From assembly GCA_030148335.1 (NCBI GenBank), contig JASBTQ010000025.1, positions 1-64,000 of the forward strand: DNA of 64,000 nt, in the 5' to 3' direction. The first letter of the stretch is position 1. Every line of letters starts with the position of its first letter. A program made the translations under genes and the position numbers. Below the pieces are notes generated by a model. The model worked only from the letters and a program-made list of their open reading frames with translations. It was not told the DNA's origin and made no database searches. This DNA comes from Allomuricauda sp. GTDB taxonomy: Bacteria; Bacteroidota; Bacteroidia; Flavobacteriales; Flavobacteriaceae. This document shows, piece by piece, positions 8,258 to 16,864 of the stretch.

Positions 8258-9106
8258 TCATTCTTCCACAAAAGTATAACTGGCCTTTACTACTTGGGTC
8301 AACCTGAAATAACCAAAAGCATAGTTTTCTGGGTTGGTCTCATTGATACAATTCCCCTTCACCGCCACCGGAGTGGAATCAAAGAGGTCTGTGCCACCCA
8401 ATTGTTCGACCAGAATCTTGATGTAGTCATAATAGGGACGTGAAATCCCATACATTTCGATCTGCAATACATCTCCAGGCTGAAAAGGTTCGATATTTTC
8501 ATCTTCGTCCTCCTCGATCTCGTACCACCAATCAATCTCATTTCCGTTCAAGAACCTGTCCTCACCTACTTCCAAACTTGGCAACAGATCACCTTCCCTG
8601 TAAAATTTGAAGAGATAATTATTGCCTTCTTCTTCGGGATCGTTAAATACCACATGGACTTCCAATTCCTCATCATTGAATCCTTCCTCCCGGTTTTGAA
8701 AAATGTCGTTAATGTCGGTCACTGGCGTCATGGTCTCTGTGGCGGTATAGACCTCCCCGTCGTGCTCGATGCGTAAGGAATAGGATTGCCCCAATACAGG
8801 CTCAAAAGTTGTGGAAAGATATTCCCCGTTGCCCTGGTCCGCAAAAGCAAATTCATCACCGCTCGTATCATTGGTCACGACCACGGAGGCACCAGTAACT
8901 TCCGTGATGGCACCCGTGCTAAAAAAAGGAGTGGATTCGCTCAAACGGATGGTCTGTTCATTCCCTGCGGTTCCCTTTTCCCAATTCAAGGATGCCTCCA
9001 CCACCAATCGTGTGGGACCATCCTGGACCTCTACATCCACCACGTCCACGCACGAGGTAAAAGCAATAACGATAATGGCCAGTATAATTTTTTTGAATGT
9101 TTTCAT
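8258..9106 (-). CDS. DUF4249 lipoprotein, partner of the TonB receptor
   Basis: This 282-residue protein has a lipoprotein signal ending AFTSC (Cys19). The rest matches DUF4249 as I know it: an N-terminal VEVQDGPTRLVVEASLNWEKG strand pair, Ig-like strands (SVVVTNDTSGDEFAF, YSLRIEHDGEVYTATETMTP) and a C-terminal helix with YYDYIKILVEQLGG. DUF4249 genes in Bacteroidota almost always follow a TonB-dependent receptor, and this one starts 3 bases after it. By analogy with SusD it may be a surface substrate-capturing subunit, but this is inference. An ECF-type promoter upstream of the receptor at 11558-11586 should drive both genes. Confidence 0.85.
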   Translation of the reverse strand: MKTFKKIILAIIVIAFTSCVDVVDVEVQDGPTRLVVEASLNWEKGTAGNEQTIRLSESTPFFSTGAITEVTGASVVVTNDTSGDEFAFADQGNGEYLSTTFEPVLGQSYSLRIEHDGEVYTATETMTPVTDINDIFQNREEGFNDEELEVHVVFNDPEEEGNNYLFKFYREGDLLPSLEVGEDRFLNGNEIDWWYEIEEDEDENIEPFQPGDVLQIEMYGISRPYYDYIKILVEQLGGTDLFDSTPVAVKGNCINETNPENYAFGYFRLTQVVKASYTFVEE

Positions 9107-9109
9107 AGT

Positions 9110-11515
9110 TTAAAATTTAAAGTTGTAGGTCAATGAGGGAACAATACCAAAAATGGCTGTTCGGGTAGCTTGGTTGGCCCCAGTCTCCAAATTTTGACCA
9201 AAGGAAATCGATGCAGCATTTTTTCGGTTGTAGAGATTATAGATGCTGAGCACCCATTCCCCTTTGAAACGTTTGTTCTGATATTTTCTGGGTTTGTAGT
9301 TCACCGAAACGTCCATCCGGTGATAGGCGGGCAATCGATCTGAATTTCGTGGCGCATAGCTGGCTATGGACAGGCCTTCATACACATATTGTCCATTCGG
9401 ATAGGTCACTGGCCTTCCTGTTTGAAAGACCAAATTGGTCCCAAAGCTCCATTGATCGTTCAGTTGATAGGCACCGGAAATGGAAATATCGTGGGTCCTA
9501 TCAAAAGCGGAATTGTACCAATCGCCATCATTGATGCCCGGACCACCTGCGTTCCCTCCCAAAGTTCGCTGTTCGGATTTGGAAAGCGTGTAGGCAATCC
9601 ATCCGGTGAAATCGCCCTCATTCTTGCGAAGTAGGAGTTCCAGTCCGTAGGCCCGCATTTCACCGTTCAAAATTTCGGTTTCTATGGTATTCTGGCCAAT
9701 AAGATCAGACCCATCTATATAATCGATTCGATTGTCCACGGTCTTGTAATAAGTCTCCACTTCCAAGGAATAGGCCTTGTCCAAAAAATTACGGAAATAA
9801 CCCACGGCATATTGGTTGGACAATTGTGGCTTGATAAAAGGGCCACTGGGCGTCCAGACATCCAGTGGGGTCACCGAAGAAGTGTTCGACAACAAATGGA
9901 TGTATTGCGCCGTTCGGGAATAACCGGCCTTGATGGACGAATCCTCATTGAGAAGATAGGCCAAGGAAAACCGGGGCTCAAAATTGCCGAAAGTTTCGAT
10001 GGTCTCACTTTTGGCATACTGCTTTTCCCCAATGACCTCGCCCCGCTCGTAGATACCTAATAGGGAATTGTACACCACGGGGTGGTCGTTCGCATATTCA
10101 GATATGGGCTGTCCGCCCAAGCGCGAAAAGGCACTGTACCGCATACCATACTGTAGGATCAGGCTTGGGGTCAGTTTATGCTCTGCATTGATATAGATGC
10201 CACTTTCCAATGCCCTTTTTTGGTCCAATTTCAATGGATTTACGGGAGATGTGTCTGCCGTTGGGTTCACCTCTCCTGGATCAAAATCATAATAGATGCC
10301 ATTGGCCCCAAAATCCAAGCTGAAGGCATCACTCAAATAATATTTGAAATCATACTTAAGGTTGTAATTGGTGATGGAAGAGACCCATTCAAATTCATCC
10401 TGGGCAAACTCGAGATCATAGTCATATCGACTCCAAATAGCGGAAAGGTTGGAAAACAAACGATCATTGAAGATGTGGTTCCAACGCAGGTTGCCCGAAG
10501 CATTACCATAACTACTGTCAAAACTATTCCCCAATTTAAAGGCGTCCCGACCAAAATAACCGCTCAGGAAAAGTCTGTTGTTGGTATTGATGGCATAATT
10601 GGTCTTGAGGTTCAGGTCATAAAAGCTGACACTGTTTTCCTCTCCTGCGGCTTTGAGCAATAGGTCCACATAGGAACGGCGGCCCGCAACCAAAAAGGAG
10701 CCCTTGTCGCCAAAGAGTGGACCCTCGGCCGTCAGCCTGCTCGAAATGACCCCAATACCACCTGTTAGGGCAAAGTTTTTGTTGTTCCCGTCCTTTTGAC
10801 GGATGTCCAATACCGAGGAGACCCTACCCCCAAAGCGGGCCGGGATGCCTCCTTTGTAGAGTTTCACATCCTTGATGGCGTCGGCATTGAACACCGAAAA
10901 GAAACCGAACATGTGCGAAGTATTGTAGATGATGGCCTCATCGAGCAATACCAGGTTTTGGTCCTGTGCCCCTCCCCTAACATGGAAACCTCCTGTACCT
11001 TCGCCGTTGTTGGTAACTCCGGGCAACATTTGCAGGGATTTCAGCACATCCACTTCCCCGAGCACTACTGGCATTTGCTTGACTGTACCCATGTTCATCT
11101 TCACCACGCTCATTTCGGGCTTGCCCAATAGAGCACGTTCCGGTTCGTCTGCGGTGACCACGACTTCGTCCAATTCGGTGGAGAATTCAGAGACTTCCAC
11201 ATCGTTTTTCAGGTCTTGGACCAAGTTGATCTTCATCTGGACCTCATTGTAGCCCATGTACGTAATCCGTAGGGTGTATTCCCCAGCCGGGGCCGTGATG
11301 GAATAAAAACCATATTCATTGGTTATCCCCCCGATTGAGGTCCCTGCCAAGAGCACCGAAGCCCCAAAAAGGGTTTCCCCGTTGCCTTTGTCGGTAATGG
11401 TCCCGCTTACGGTGTAACTGTTCTGCCCCATGGCCAGTGCACAGCCCAAAAGGAAAAGCCACAGTAACCAAACGGTGCTTTTGGTCACTGGGCCCAATTG
11501 TGATCTTCTGTTCAT
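9110..11515 (-). CDS. TonB-dependent receptor with carboxypeptidase-like N-terminal domain
   Basis: This 801-residue outer-membrane protein has a signal peptide (WLLWLFLLGCALAMG), then a carboxypeptidase D regulatory-like domain (about 35-120: YTVSGTITDKGNGETLFGA to YTLRITYMGYNEVQM), a plug domain with the GGFHVRGGAQDQNLVLLDEA signature at about 175-195, and a 22-strand type barrel ending in the aromatic C terminus SLTYNFKF. It should import a ligand using TonB energy. I see no N-terminal secretin-like signalling domain of the FecA kind. It is divergent from an ECF sigma factor gene, and both carry the same promoter motif, so the receptor is probably a target of that sigma factor. The substrate is unknown. 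Confidence 0.92.
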   Translation of the reverse strand: MNRRSQLGPVTKSTVWLLWLFLLGCALAMGQNSYTVSGTITDKGNGETLFGASVLLAGTSIGGITNEYGFYSITAPAGEYTLRITYMGYNEVQMKINLVQDLKNDVEVSEFSTELDEVVVTADEPERALLGKPEMSVVKMNMGTVKQMPVVLGEVDVLKSLQMLPGVTNNGEGTGGFHVRGGAQDQNLVLLDEAIIYNTSHMFGFFSVFNADAIKDVKLYKGGIPARFGGRVSSVLDIRQKDGNNKNFALTGGIGVISSRLTAEGPLFGDKGSFLVAGRRSYVDLLLKAAGEENSVSFYDLNLKTNYAINTNNRLFLSGYFGRDAFKLGNSFDSSYGNASGNLRWNHIFNDRLFSNLSAIWSRYDYDLEFAQDEFEWVSSITNYNLKYDFKYYLSDAFSLDFGANGIYYDFDPGEVNPTADTSPVNPLKLDQKRALESGIYINAEHKLTPSLILQYGMRYSAFSRLGGQPISEYANDHPVVYNSLLGIYERGEVIGEKQYAKSETIETFGNFEPRFSLAYLLNEDSSIKAGYSRTAQYIHLLSNTSSVTPLDVWTPSGPFIKPQLSNQYAVGYFRNFLDKAYSLEVETYYKTVDNRIDYIDGSDLIGQNTIETEILNGEMRAYGLELLLRKNEGDFTGWIAYTLSKSEQRTLGGNAGGPGINDGDWYNSAFDRTHDISISGAYQLNDQWSFGTNLVFQTGRPVTYPNGQYVYEGLSIASYAPRNSDRLPAYHRMDVSVNYKPRKYQNKRFKGEWVLSIYNLYNRKNAASISFGQNLETGANQATRTAIFGIVPSLTYNFKF

Positions 11516-11557
11516 TTTTTGATGCTTTGATGATTGTATTTTTATTGTTCAGAACCA

Positions 11558-11586
11558 TAGACAGCATAAAAAATGAAGGGTTGCAC
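11558..11586 (-). promoter_or_regulatory. ECF sigma promoter of the TonB receptor operon
   Basis: On the minus strand, GTGCAACC (11586-11579), a 15-base spacer and TGTCTA (11563-11558) match the motif found before the sigma factor gene and the barrel gene. The predicted transcript start near 11550 leaves a leader of about 35 bases before the receptor ATG. Confidence 0.75.
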
Positions 11587-11640
11587 GGATTCTTTCATTT
11601 GCACTTTTTTTTAAGTATTCGATAAATTTTTTTCACACTG

Positions 11641-11672
11641 GTGCAACCATTTACTTTTGCATTTGTCTTTAG
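11641..11672 (+). promoter_or_regulatory. ECF sigma promoter of the sigma factor operon
   Basis: GTGCAACC (11641-11648), a 15-base spacer and TGTCTTTAG (11664-11672) form a -35/-10 pair identical in spacing to two other copies in the locus. A transcript start near 11680 supports a sigma factor start downstream of it and implies autoregulation. A housekeeping-like TAnnTTTG box (TACTTTTG, 11652-11659) overlaps and may be a second promoter. Confidence 0.75.
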
Positions 11673-11698
11673 CTCAAACAAGGCATCAACCTAAGCCA

Positions 11699-12238
11699 TT
11701 GGAAACAGACATCCGTTTTACGCATAGATCCATAGTGGAACAGTGCAAAGCAGGAAATGCCAGCTCGCAATATGAGTTGTATTCCCGCTATGTGGATGCC
11801 ATGTACAACGTGGGGCTACGGTTTTTGGGCAATACGGAAGATGCGGAAGACATTGTGCAGGACAGTTTTGTGGATGCCTTCAAGAACCTGGACAACTTTA
11901 AGTACGAAAGTAGTTTCGGTGCCTGGCTCAAGCGCATTGTCATCAATAAAAGCATCAACCATTTGAAAGCCAAACGTATTCCCGTAGTGCCCATGGAGGT
12001 ACACGAGTTTCATTTGGCGGATGAAGAGCCCATAGAGGCCGAGGCAACGGATATCAAAAAAGTGAAAAAGGGCATTGCCCTACTCCCGGACGGTTATCGG
12101 GAGATCATCAATCTGTATTTGATTGAAGGATATGATCATGTGGAAATCGGGGAAATCTTGGGCATTTCTACCAGTACATCCAAATCCCAATACCACAGGG
12201 CCAAGAAAAAATTATTGGAAATCATCAATGAATTGTAA
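11699..12238 (+). CDS. ECF sigma factor (sigma-70 family)
   Basis: This is a two-domain sigma factor of about 179 residues. Region 2 reads SSQYELYSRYVDAMYNVGLRFLGNTEDAEDIVQDSFVDAFKNL, followed by the FGAWLKRIVINKSINHLK helix, and region 4 carries IALLPDGYREIINLYLIEGYDHVEIGEILGISTSTSKSQYHRAKKKLLE. No ATG lies near the N terminus. I prefer TTG at 11699 (LETDIRF) because the TTG at 11657 falls between the -35 and -10 boxes and could not be translated from that promoter. It is followed, with one base overlap, by a membrane protein that should be its anti-sigma factor. Its targets are read from the shared promoter motif. Confidence 0.9.
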   Translation: METDIRFTHRSIVEQCKAGNASSQYELYSRYVDAMYNVGLRFLGNTEDAEDIVQDSFVDAFKNLDNFKYESSFGAWLKRIVINKSINHLKAKRIPVVPMEVHEFHLADEEPIEAEATDIKKVKKGIALLPDGYREIINLYLIEGYDHVEIGEILGISTSTSKSQYHRAKKKLLEIINEL

Positions 12239-12777
12239 TGGACAATTTTGAAAAACATATCAGGCAGAATGCTGGCCAATTTGACGAACACAGGGCGGAC
12301 AAGGCCAAAATGTGGGCCAAGATCGCTGCGGAGCTGAACAGGGAAGAACCTAAAGTGATTCCCCTTTGGAGAAGACCCATGGTCCGCATAGCGGCATCCG
12401 TGTTGCTACTGGTGGGATTTGCCTCGTTCTTCGGGTGGGTCTGGTTGGGCAATGGCACCGACAATGCACAATATGCTTCCGAGGAATTGATGGAGATAGA
12501 CATGTATTACAAGGACCTAGTCTCCTATCAAGTGCAGTTGGTTAAGAACAATCCCAGCCTTTCCGAAGAGAACAAGGCCGAGTTCCTGTCCTTTATGGAC
12601 GAGTTGGATGCGGAATATGATGTCCTGAAGAAAGAAATGCAAAAGAACCTTGACAATGAGCAGGTGCTGGAAGCCATTGTGGGCAATTACAAAAAGCGTA
12701 TTGAACTCATTGAGAATTTATTACGGCAATTGAACGATTCTAAAAAACCGGATGATGATTATGGGTACACATTGTAA
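12238..12777 (+). CDS. Putative membrane anti-sigma factor
   Basis: This 179-residue protein has a short cytosolic N-terminal domain (DNFEKHIRQNAGQFDEHRADKAKMWAKIAAEL), one membrane helix at about residues 47-69 (RIAASVLLLVGFASFFGWVWL) and a helical, coiled-coil-prone outer part (EEYDVLKKEMQKNLDN-like, YKKRIELIENLLRQL). No zinc-binding HxxxCxxC anti-sigma motif and no FecR domain are present. Its start codon overlaps the stop of the sigma gene (TAATG), the coupling usual for sigma and anti-sigma pairs. The role therefore rests on topology and position; sequence similarity to characterised anti-sigma factors is not visible. Confidence 0.7.
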   Translation: MDNFEKHIRQNAGQFDEHRADKAKMWAKIAAELNREEPKVIPLWRRPMVRIAASVLLLVGFASFFGWVWLGNGTDNAQYASEELMEIDMYYKDLVSYQVQLVKNNPSLSEENKAEFLSFMDELDAEYDVLKKEMQKNLDNEQVLEAIVGNYKKRIELIENLLRQLNDSKKPDDDYGYTL

Positions 12778-13846
12778 AAAGATATTGTGGATGGCCTTGG
12801 TACTGTTCGCGGTACATGTGGCAAAAGCACAGGAAAGGGTACAAAAGACCATCGAGAAGAGTTTTTCGCTGACGGACGCCGGTGAACTGCAACTGGAGAA
12901 CAAATATGGGAACATTACCCTAACAGGATGGAACCAGAATAAGGTTTCCGTAACTATTTCGATCAAGGTGAACCATCGCAAGAAGGAAAATGCCGAAGAT
13001 CTATTGCAACGCATCAATCCCGAGATCAAGACAGGTAATGGCTATGTTTCCATTGTTTCCGAAATATCCAATAAGAATACAGGATGGTTCGCCGACTTTT
13101 TCAATCGGAACAATCCCATCGATTTTGACCGAAGCCATGTGCAGATCGATTACGAGATTTATCTTCCCGCAAAAGCAGGGATAAAGGTCACCAACCGTTT
13201 TGGGGATGTGGTCCTGGAAAATTGCAATGGCCCCTTGACCGCTTTGATCGAGCACGGAAATCTGTGGATCGGCGAAAATTTGAACAAAGCGGACATTGTC
13301 TTAAAATATGGGAAGGTAAGGGCCAAGAACCTGAATTATGCCGATCTGGACCTAAAAAATGGTGAGTTGGACATGGAAGATTCCAAAAGTCTGCGTTTGC
13401 GGAGTGATGGAACCGAAATCAACATCCATTCGGTCAGTTCACTGGAAATCTATTCCAACAAGGACCATATTTCAGTGAGTGAGGCAGGCACCTTGTATGG
13501 AAGCCTGGAATTCACCACATTCAAGTTGGACCGGTTGACCCAAGAAGTGGACCTGAAGTTGAAGATCGTGGATTTTCGCATATTCGGGATCATCAACCCT
13601 TCCGCAGAAATATCCATAGAACAGGAATCGGCAGATATCACATTGTCGGTCGCCAATTTTTCCCACCGTTTCACCGCTACTTTAGAGGAAGGAGTGGTTC
13701 GTCTGCCCAAATCCTTTGAGAATGTGGACTCAGAAATGCTGGACAAGGGACGTAGGCTCCGAAAGATCGTGGCCACTTATGGGTCGGAGAAAAAAGGAAG
13801 CATTTCCATCCAAGGCCAAAAGGGAATTGTAACATTGAACGATTAA
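12752..13846 (+). CDS. Secreted DUF4097-like beta-helical protein
   Basis: This protein of about 364 residues has a signal peptide (ILWMALVLFAVHVAKAQ) and then a repetitive beta-rich body. Features include FSLTDAGELQLENKYGNITLTGWNQNKVSVTISIK near the start, and regular strands with LENCNGPLTALIEHGNLW and LKYGKVRAKNLNYADLDLKNGELDMEDS, typical of the putative adhesin DUF4097 fold. Starts at 12752, 12755 or 12761 are all possible, and each overlaps the anti-sigma gene, indicating coupling. The cell-envelope location suggests that it senses or responds to the same envelope state as the sigma factor; its function is unknown. Confidence 0.75.
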   Translation: MMIMGTHCKKILWMALVLFAVHVAKAQERVQKTIEKSFSLTDAGELQLENKYGNITLTGWNQNKVSVTISIKVNHRKKENAEDLLQRINPEIKTGNGYVSIVSEISNKNTGWFADFFNRNNPIDFDRSHVQIDYEIYLPAKAGIKVTNRFGDVVLENCNGPLTALIEHGNLWIGENLNKADIVLKYGKVRAKNLNYADLDLKNGELDMEDSKSLRLRSDGTEINIHSVSSLEIYSNKDHISVSEAGTLYGSLEFTTFKLDRLTQEVDLKLKIVDFRIFGIINPSAEISIEQESADITLSVANFSHRFTATLEEGVVRLPKSFENVDSEMLDKGRRLRKIVATYGSEKKGSISIQGQKGIVTLND

Positions 13847-13858
13847 ATAACACCAATG

Positions 13859-13890
13859 GTGCAACCTTTTGGAGAATACATTGTCTTTAG
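13859..13890 (+). promoter_or_regulatory. ECF sigma promoter before the outer-membrane barrel gene
   Basis: GTGCAACC (13859-13866), a 15-base spacer and TGTCTTTAG (13882-13890) match the promoter of the sigma gene itself. A transcript start near 13897 precedes the barrel ATG at 13913, and excludes the upstream in-frame start at 13856. Confidence 0.75.
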
Positions 13891-13912
13891 AAAAAAATCA
13901 ATCAAAAATCGC

Positions 13913-14584
13913 ATGCATATGATCAATCAAAAAACGACATTGCCCCTGCTCTTTCTGCTCTGGGGTCTATTGGGCTTTGCCCAGGATGATGATGGGGAAT
14001 ACATCACGTTCAACGACCGCAAAAATGTTGTCCACGGGGTCTATTTGGGGCTGTCCACCTATTTTGGGGAAATCGAGGGAGAGAACACCTACATCGGGGG
14101 GCTAAAAGTGGCTTATGTGGCCAACCGTCAGTTCGAGGTCGGTTTTATGGGCAACGTACTCTATTCCGAACAGAACATTTTCAATCCACGGACGGTCAAC
14201 AACGATGATATTGTGGCCATATATGGAGGACTGCATTTGGAACCCATTCTTTTTGGAAAGTCAAGGGTAAGTCTGTCTTTTCCACTGTTGATCGGCGGCG
14301 GTGGTATGGGCTATGTGGACCATGACGCCGTGCGAAGGGATGAAAATGTGGACCTCGACGATGATGATATCGACGCCATCTTTGTATTGGAGCCAGGTAT
14401 GAACGTTCTGTTCAATGTATCCCGATATGTCCAATTGGAAGCAGGAATACGATACAGAATGTCCAGTAAAATCGACCTCGCGCAGAGTCCGATAGAACGC
14501 ATCAATGGTTTTTCCGGAGGAATCGGGGTGAAACTGGGAGTCTTCAACATGGGGCGTAACCGATATCGAAAACAACTGGACTGA
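13913..14584 (+). CDS. Small outer-membrane beta-barrel protein
   Basis: From the ATG at 13913 the protein is 223 residues with a signal peptide (TLPLLFLLWGLLGFAQ) followed by alternating strands of an outer-membrane barrel: VVHGVYLGLSTYFGEI, YIGGLKVAYVANRQFEVGFMGNVLY, VAIYGGLHLEPILFG, RVSLSFPLLIGGGGMGYV, VQLEAGIRYRMSS and GFSGGIGVKLGVFNMG. An acidic loop (RRDENVDLDDDDIDA) may bind cations. An in-frame start at 13856 was rejected because it lies in the ECF promoter. It is a predicted member of the sigma factor's regulon. Confidence 0.8.
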   Translation: MHMINQKTTLPLLFLLWGLLGFAQDDDGEYITFNDRKNVVHGVYLGLSTYFGEIEGENTYIGGLKVAYVANRQFEVGFMGNVLYSEQNIFNPRTVNNDDIVAIYGGLHLEPILFGKSRVSLSFPLLIGGGGMGYVDHDAVRRDENVDLDDDDIDAIFVLEPGMNVLFNVSRYVQLEAGIRYRMSSKIDLAQSPIERINGFSGGIGVKLGVFNMGRNRYRKQLD

Positions 14585-14727
14585 TGGGAAATTTCAATCG
14601 CTTTCACCATCCGATCAACACATTGCGGGTCTATTCAAAAAACGAACAGGTATTTACACAAAATGGGAAGAAAGACTGGTCGGCCATTCCATTTCGATGG
14701 GTCTCCGTCCCATCCATCAATCGGTAG
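14584..14727 (+). CDS. Possible 47-residue ORF coupled to the barrel gene
   Basis: An ATG overlapping the barrel stop (TGATG) opens a 47-codon frame ending at 14727. The product is basic, with no signal peptide, membrane segment or recognisable motif. Translational coupling is the only positive sign, so it may be chance. The rest of 14728-14768 is the untranslated leader of the next gene. Confidence 0.2.
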   Translation: MGNFNRFHHPINTLRVYSKNEQVFTQNGKKDWSAIPFRWVSVPSINR

Positions 14728-14768
14728 TAGTTTCAAACATTCATCACATCAATCAAAAATCGAACAAA

Positions 14769-15491
14769 ATGAAAATACAGATCAGCGCTATACTGCTCGG
14801 TGGGCTGTTGGCCCTTTTTTCTTCCTGCGATCATGACACCATCCATGCCCATGGCGAGGTAACCTCTGTTTACCACGACATTGAGGGTTATACTAGGTTG
14901 CGGGTTTCCGATGCATTTCAAGTCTATGTCCATTTTTCCGAGGTTGACCAAGGCATCCGTATCTCGGCCAATGACAATCTACATGAAAAAATTGTGGTCG
15001 AAAAAGACGGGGACGAATTGGTCATCCGATTGAAAAGCCATACCTCGATACAAGGTAAGGCAATCATGAACGCTTACATTACCACCACAGATCTTTCTGC
15101 GTTTCGTCTTGGCGGAGCATCCAGATTGACCTTGGATGATCAATGGGAAGTGCAGGAAGGTAAAATTGGGGTTTCCGGAGCCTCCGATTTCAGCGGGGAA
15201 GTGATTGCTGACCGATTGGAGGTGGACCTTGATGGGGCTTCTTCCATCGATGTGTCCGGAAGTGTTTCATTCTTGGATGCGGAGCTTTCGGGCAGTAGCG
15301 ACCTATTGGATTTTGGGTTGGACATTTCCAATTTGGACATTGACCTTTCGGGTGCCAGTACCGCATTTCTCTCCGTGGAAGAAACCATCAGGGTGAAGGC
15401 CTCTGGTGCCAGTACCCTAAATTATAAAGGAAATGCGGCCATATTGAAAAGTGAGCTGTCCGGGTCTTCCCATGTCACCAAAAAAGATTGA
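14769..15491 (+). CDS. GIN-domain (DUF2807) lipoprotein
   Basis: This protein of about 240 residues has a lipoprotein signal (LLGGLLALFSSC) and then a head GIN domain: YTRLRVSDAFQVYVHFSE, GDELVIRLKS, and a series of strand repeats FRLGGASRLTL, KIGVSGASDFSGE, EVDLDGASSIDVSGS, DAELSGSSDL, DLSGASTAFLS and VKASGASTLNYKG. The repeated GAS/GSS turns mark a right-handed beta helix. I chose the ATG at 14769 because the signal peptide begins there; the frame is open back to 14697. Such proteins are envelope-located putative adhesins. It ends the sigma factor locus and is tail to tail with hisIE. Confidence 0.85.
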   Translation: MKIQISAILLGGLLALFSSCDHDTIHAHGEVTSVYHDIEGYTRLRVSDAFQVYVHFSEVDQGIRISANDNLHEKIVVEKDGDELVIRLKSHTSIQGKAIMNAYITTTDLSAFRLGGASRLTLDDQWEVQEGKIGVSGASDFSGEVIADRLEVDLDGASSIDVSGSVSFLDAELSGSSDLLDFGLDISNLDIDLSGASTAFLSVEETIRVKASGASTLNYKGNAAILKSELSGSSHVTKKD

Positions 15492-15504
15492 ATCGCTGGT
15501 GTGG

Positions 15505-16104
15505 TCAGTGTCGCTGCTCGAGGACATTCACCACATCACTGAGCTTAAAGTTCTTGGCCTTCAGCAAGATGAGGAAGTGGAACAATAGGTCGGCACTTTC
15601 ATTCAGGAAAAGGTCGTCGTCGTTGTCCTTGGCCTCAATGACGGTCTCCACGGCTTCCTCCCCTACTTTTTGGGCTATTTTGTTGATGCCTTTTCGGAAC
15701 AAAGATGCCACGTAGCTATCTGGATTGTCGGGGTCATTTTTTCGGGATTCGATAATGTTTTCCAAGGTGGACAAAAAGCCATAAGCTTGTGTATTATCTT
15801 CCGCCCAACAGGTGCCGGTGCCTTTGTGACAGGTTGGTCCGACAGGGTTCACGCTGACCAAAAGGGTATCGTTGTCGCAATCGACCTTTAGGTCGACCAG
15901 GTTCAGGAAATTGCCGCTTTCCTCGCCTTTGGTCCAAAGCCGTTGCTTGGAACGACTGAAAAAGGTCACTTTTCCCGTTTTCTGGGTTGTATCGAATGCT
16001 TCTCGGTTCATATACCCCAGCATGAGCACATTTTTGGTCTTCGCATCCTGGATGATGGCCGGTACCAGGCCTTCTGGGTTTTTGTTGAAATCTATTTTCA
16101 TCAT
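15505..16104 (-). CDS. hisI: Bifunctional phosphoribosyl-AMP cyclohydrolase/phosphoribosyl-ATP pyrophosphatase
   Basis: This 199-residue enzyme (HisIE) catalyses the second and third steps of histidine synthesis. The N-terminal cyclohydrolase part has the signature TGKVTFFSRSKQRLWTKGEESGN and the metal-binding VDCDNDTLLV and GPTCHKGTGTCW. The C-terminal pyrophosphatase part (from about residue 110) is helical with GEEAVETVIEAKDNDDDLFLNESADLLFHFL. It is the last gene of the operon, one base after hisF on the minus strand. Confidence 0.94.
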   Translation of the reverse strand: MMKIDFNKNPEGLVPAIIQDAKTKNVLMLGYMNREAFDTTQKTGKVTFFSRSKQRLWTKGEESGNFLNLVDLKVDCDNDTLLVSVNPVGPTCHKGTGTCWAEDNTQAYGFLSTLENIIESRKNDPDNPDSYVASLFRKGINKIAQKVGEEAVETVIEAKDNDDDLFLNESADLLFHFLILLKAKNFKLSDVVNVLEQRH

Positions 16105-16105
16105 T

Positions 16106-16861
16106 TTAAATTCTTACAGGAATCCCTTCCTTCTTCAATTCGTTCTTTAAATCATGTATTTCAATCTCCTTGAAATGGAAGACACTGGCCGCCAATGCGG
16201 CATCTGCTTTTCCTTCCACAAAGGTATCGGTAAAATGGGAAATGGTCCCGGCACCGCCCGATGCAATGATGGGAATGTTCACCAATTCGGATAACTTCGA
16301 CAAGGCTTCGTTGGCAAATCCATTTTTGGTGCCATCATGATCCATGGAGGTGAACAAAATCTCCCCTGCTCCCCGCTCTTCCACTTCTTTGGCCCAATCA
16401 AATAGATTGATTTCGGTTGGAACTTTTCCTCCCATCAAGTGCACTTTCCAAACCCCATCAATCTGTTTGGCATCGATGGCGACCACTATACACTGGGAAC
16501 CAAATTTGGCCACCAACTCGTTGATGAGTTCCGGTCTTTTTACTGCTGAAGAGTTGATGGAAACTTTATCGGCGCCGTTCTTGAGCAAGATATCCACATC
16601 TTCCACAGAAGAAATACCACCGCCCACTGTAAACGGAATATTGATGGTCTCCGCTACGTGATAGACCAGTTCGGCCAAGGTCTTTCGCTTTTCCTCTGTG
16701 GCAGAAATGTCCAAAAAAACCAATTCGTCTGCCCCTTCCTTGGCATAAATGGAAGCCAATTCCACAGGATCTCCGGCATCCCGAAGGTCCACAAAATTGA
16801 CGCCCTTCACGGTGCGTCCGTTCTTGATATCCAAACAGGGTATGATCCGTTTTGTAAGCAT
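16106..16861 (-). CDS. hisF: Imidazole glycerol phosphate synthase, cyclase subunit
   Basis: This 251-residue TIM barrel, with HisH, converts PRFAR to imidazole glycerol phosphate and AICAR. Family marks are [20 protein letters not shown] (catalytic Asp11), [33 protein letters not shown] and the phosphate loop IIASGGAGT with the second catalytic Asp in [13 protein letters not shown]. HisH is encoded further upstream in the same operon rather than next to it, since hisA and two unrelated small genes lie between. Confidence 0.95.
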   Translation of the reverse strand: MLTKRIIPCLDIKNGRTVKGVNFVDLRDAGDPVELASIYAKEGADELVFLDISATEEKRKTLAELVYHVAETINIPFTVGGGISSVEDVDILLKNGADKVSINSSAVKRPELINELVAKFGSQCIVVAIDAKQIDGVWKVHLMGGKVPTEINLFDWAKEVEERGAGEILFTSMDHDGTKNGFANEALSKLSELVNIPIIASGGAGTISHFTDTFVEGKADAALAASVFHFKEIEIHDLKNELKKEGIPVRI

Positions 16862-16864
16862 TCT

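Noticed and set aside
11657..11698. Longer N terminus of the sigma factor from TTG at 11657
   Set aside because: It lies between the -35 and -10 boxes of the predicted promoter and would not be in the transcript; the added residues also look unlike region 2.
13856..13912. Upstream in-frame start of the barrel gene
   Set aside because: The added residues precede the signal peptide and coincide with the ECF promoter motif.
14695..14718. GATGGG/CCCATC hairpin upstream of the GIN-domain gene
   Set aside because: A 6-bp stem without T tract or alternative pairing gives no support for a terminator or riboswitch.
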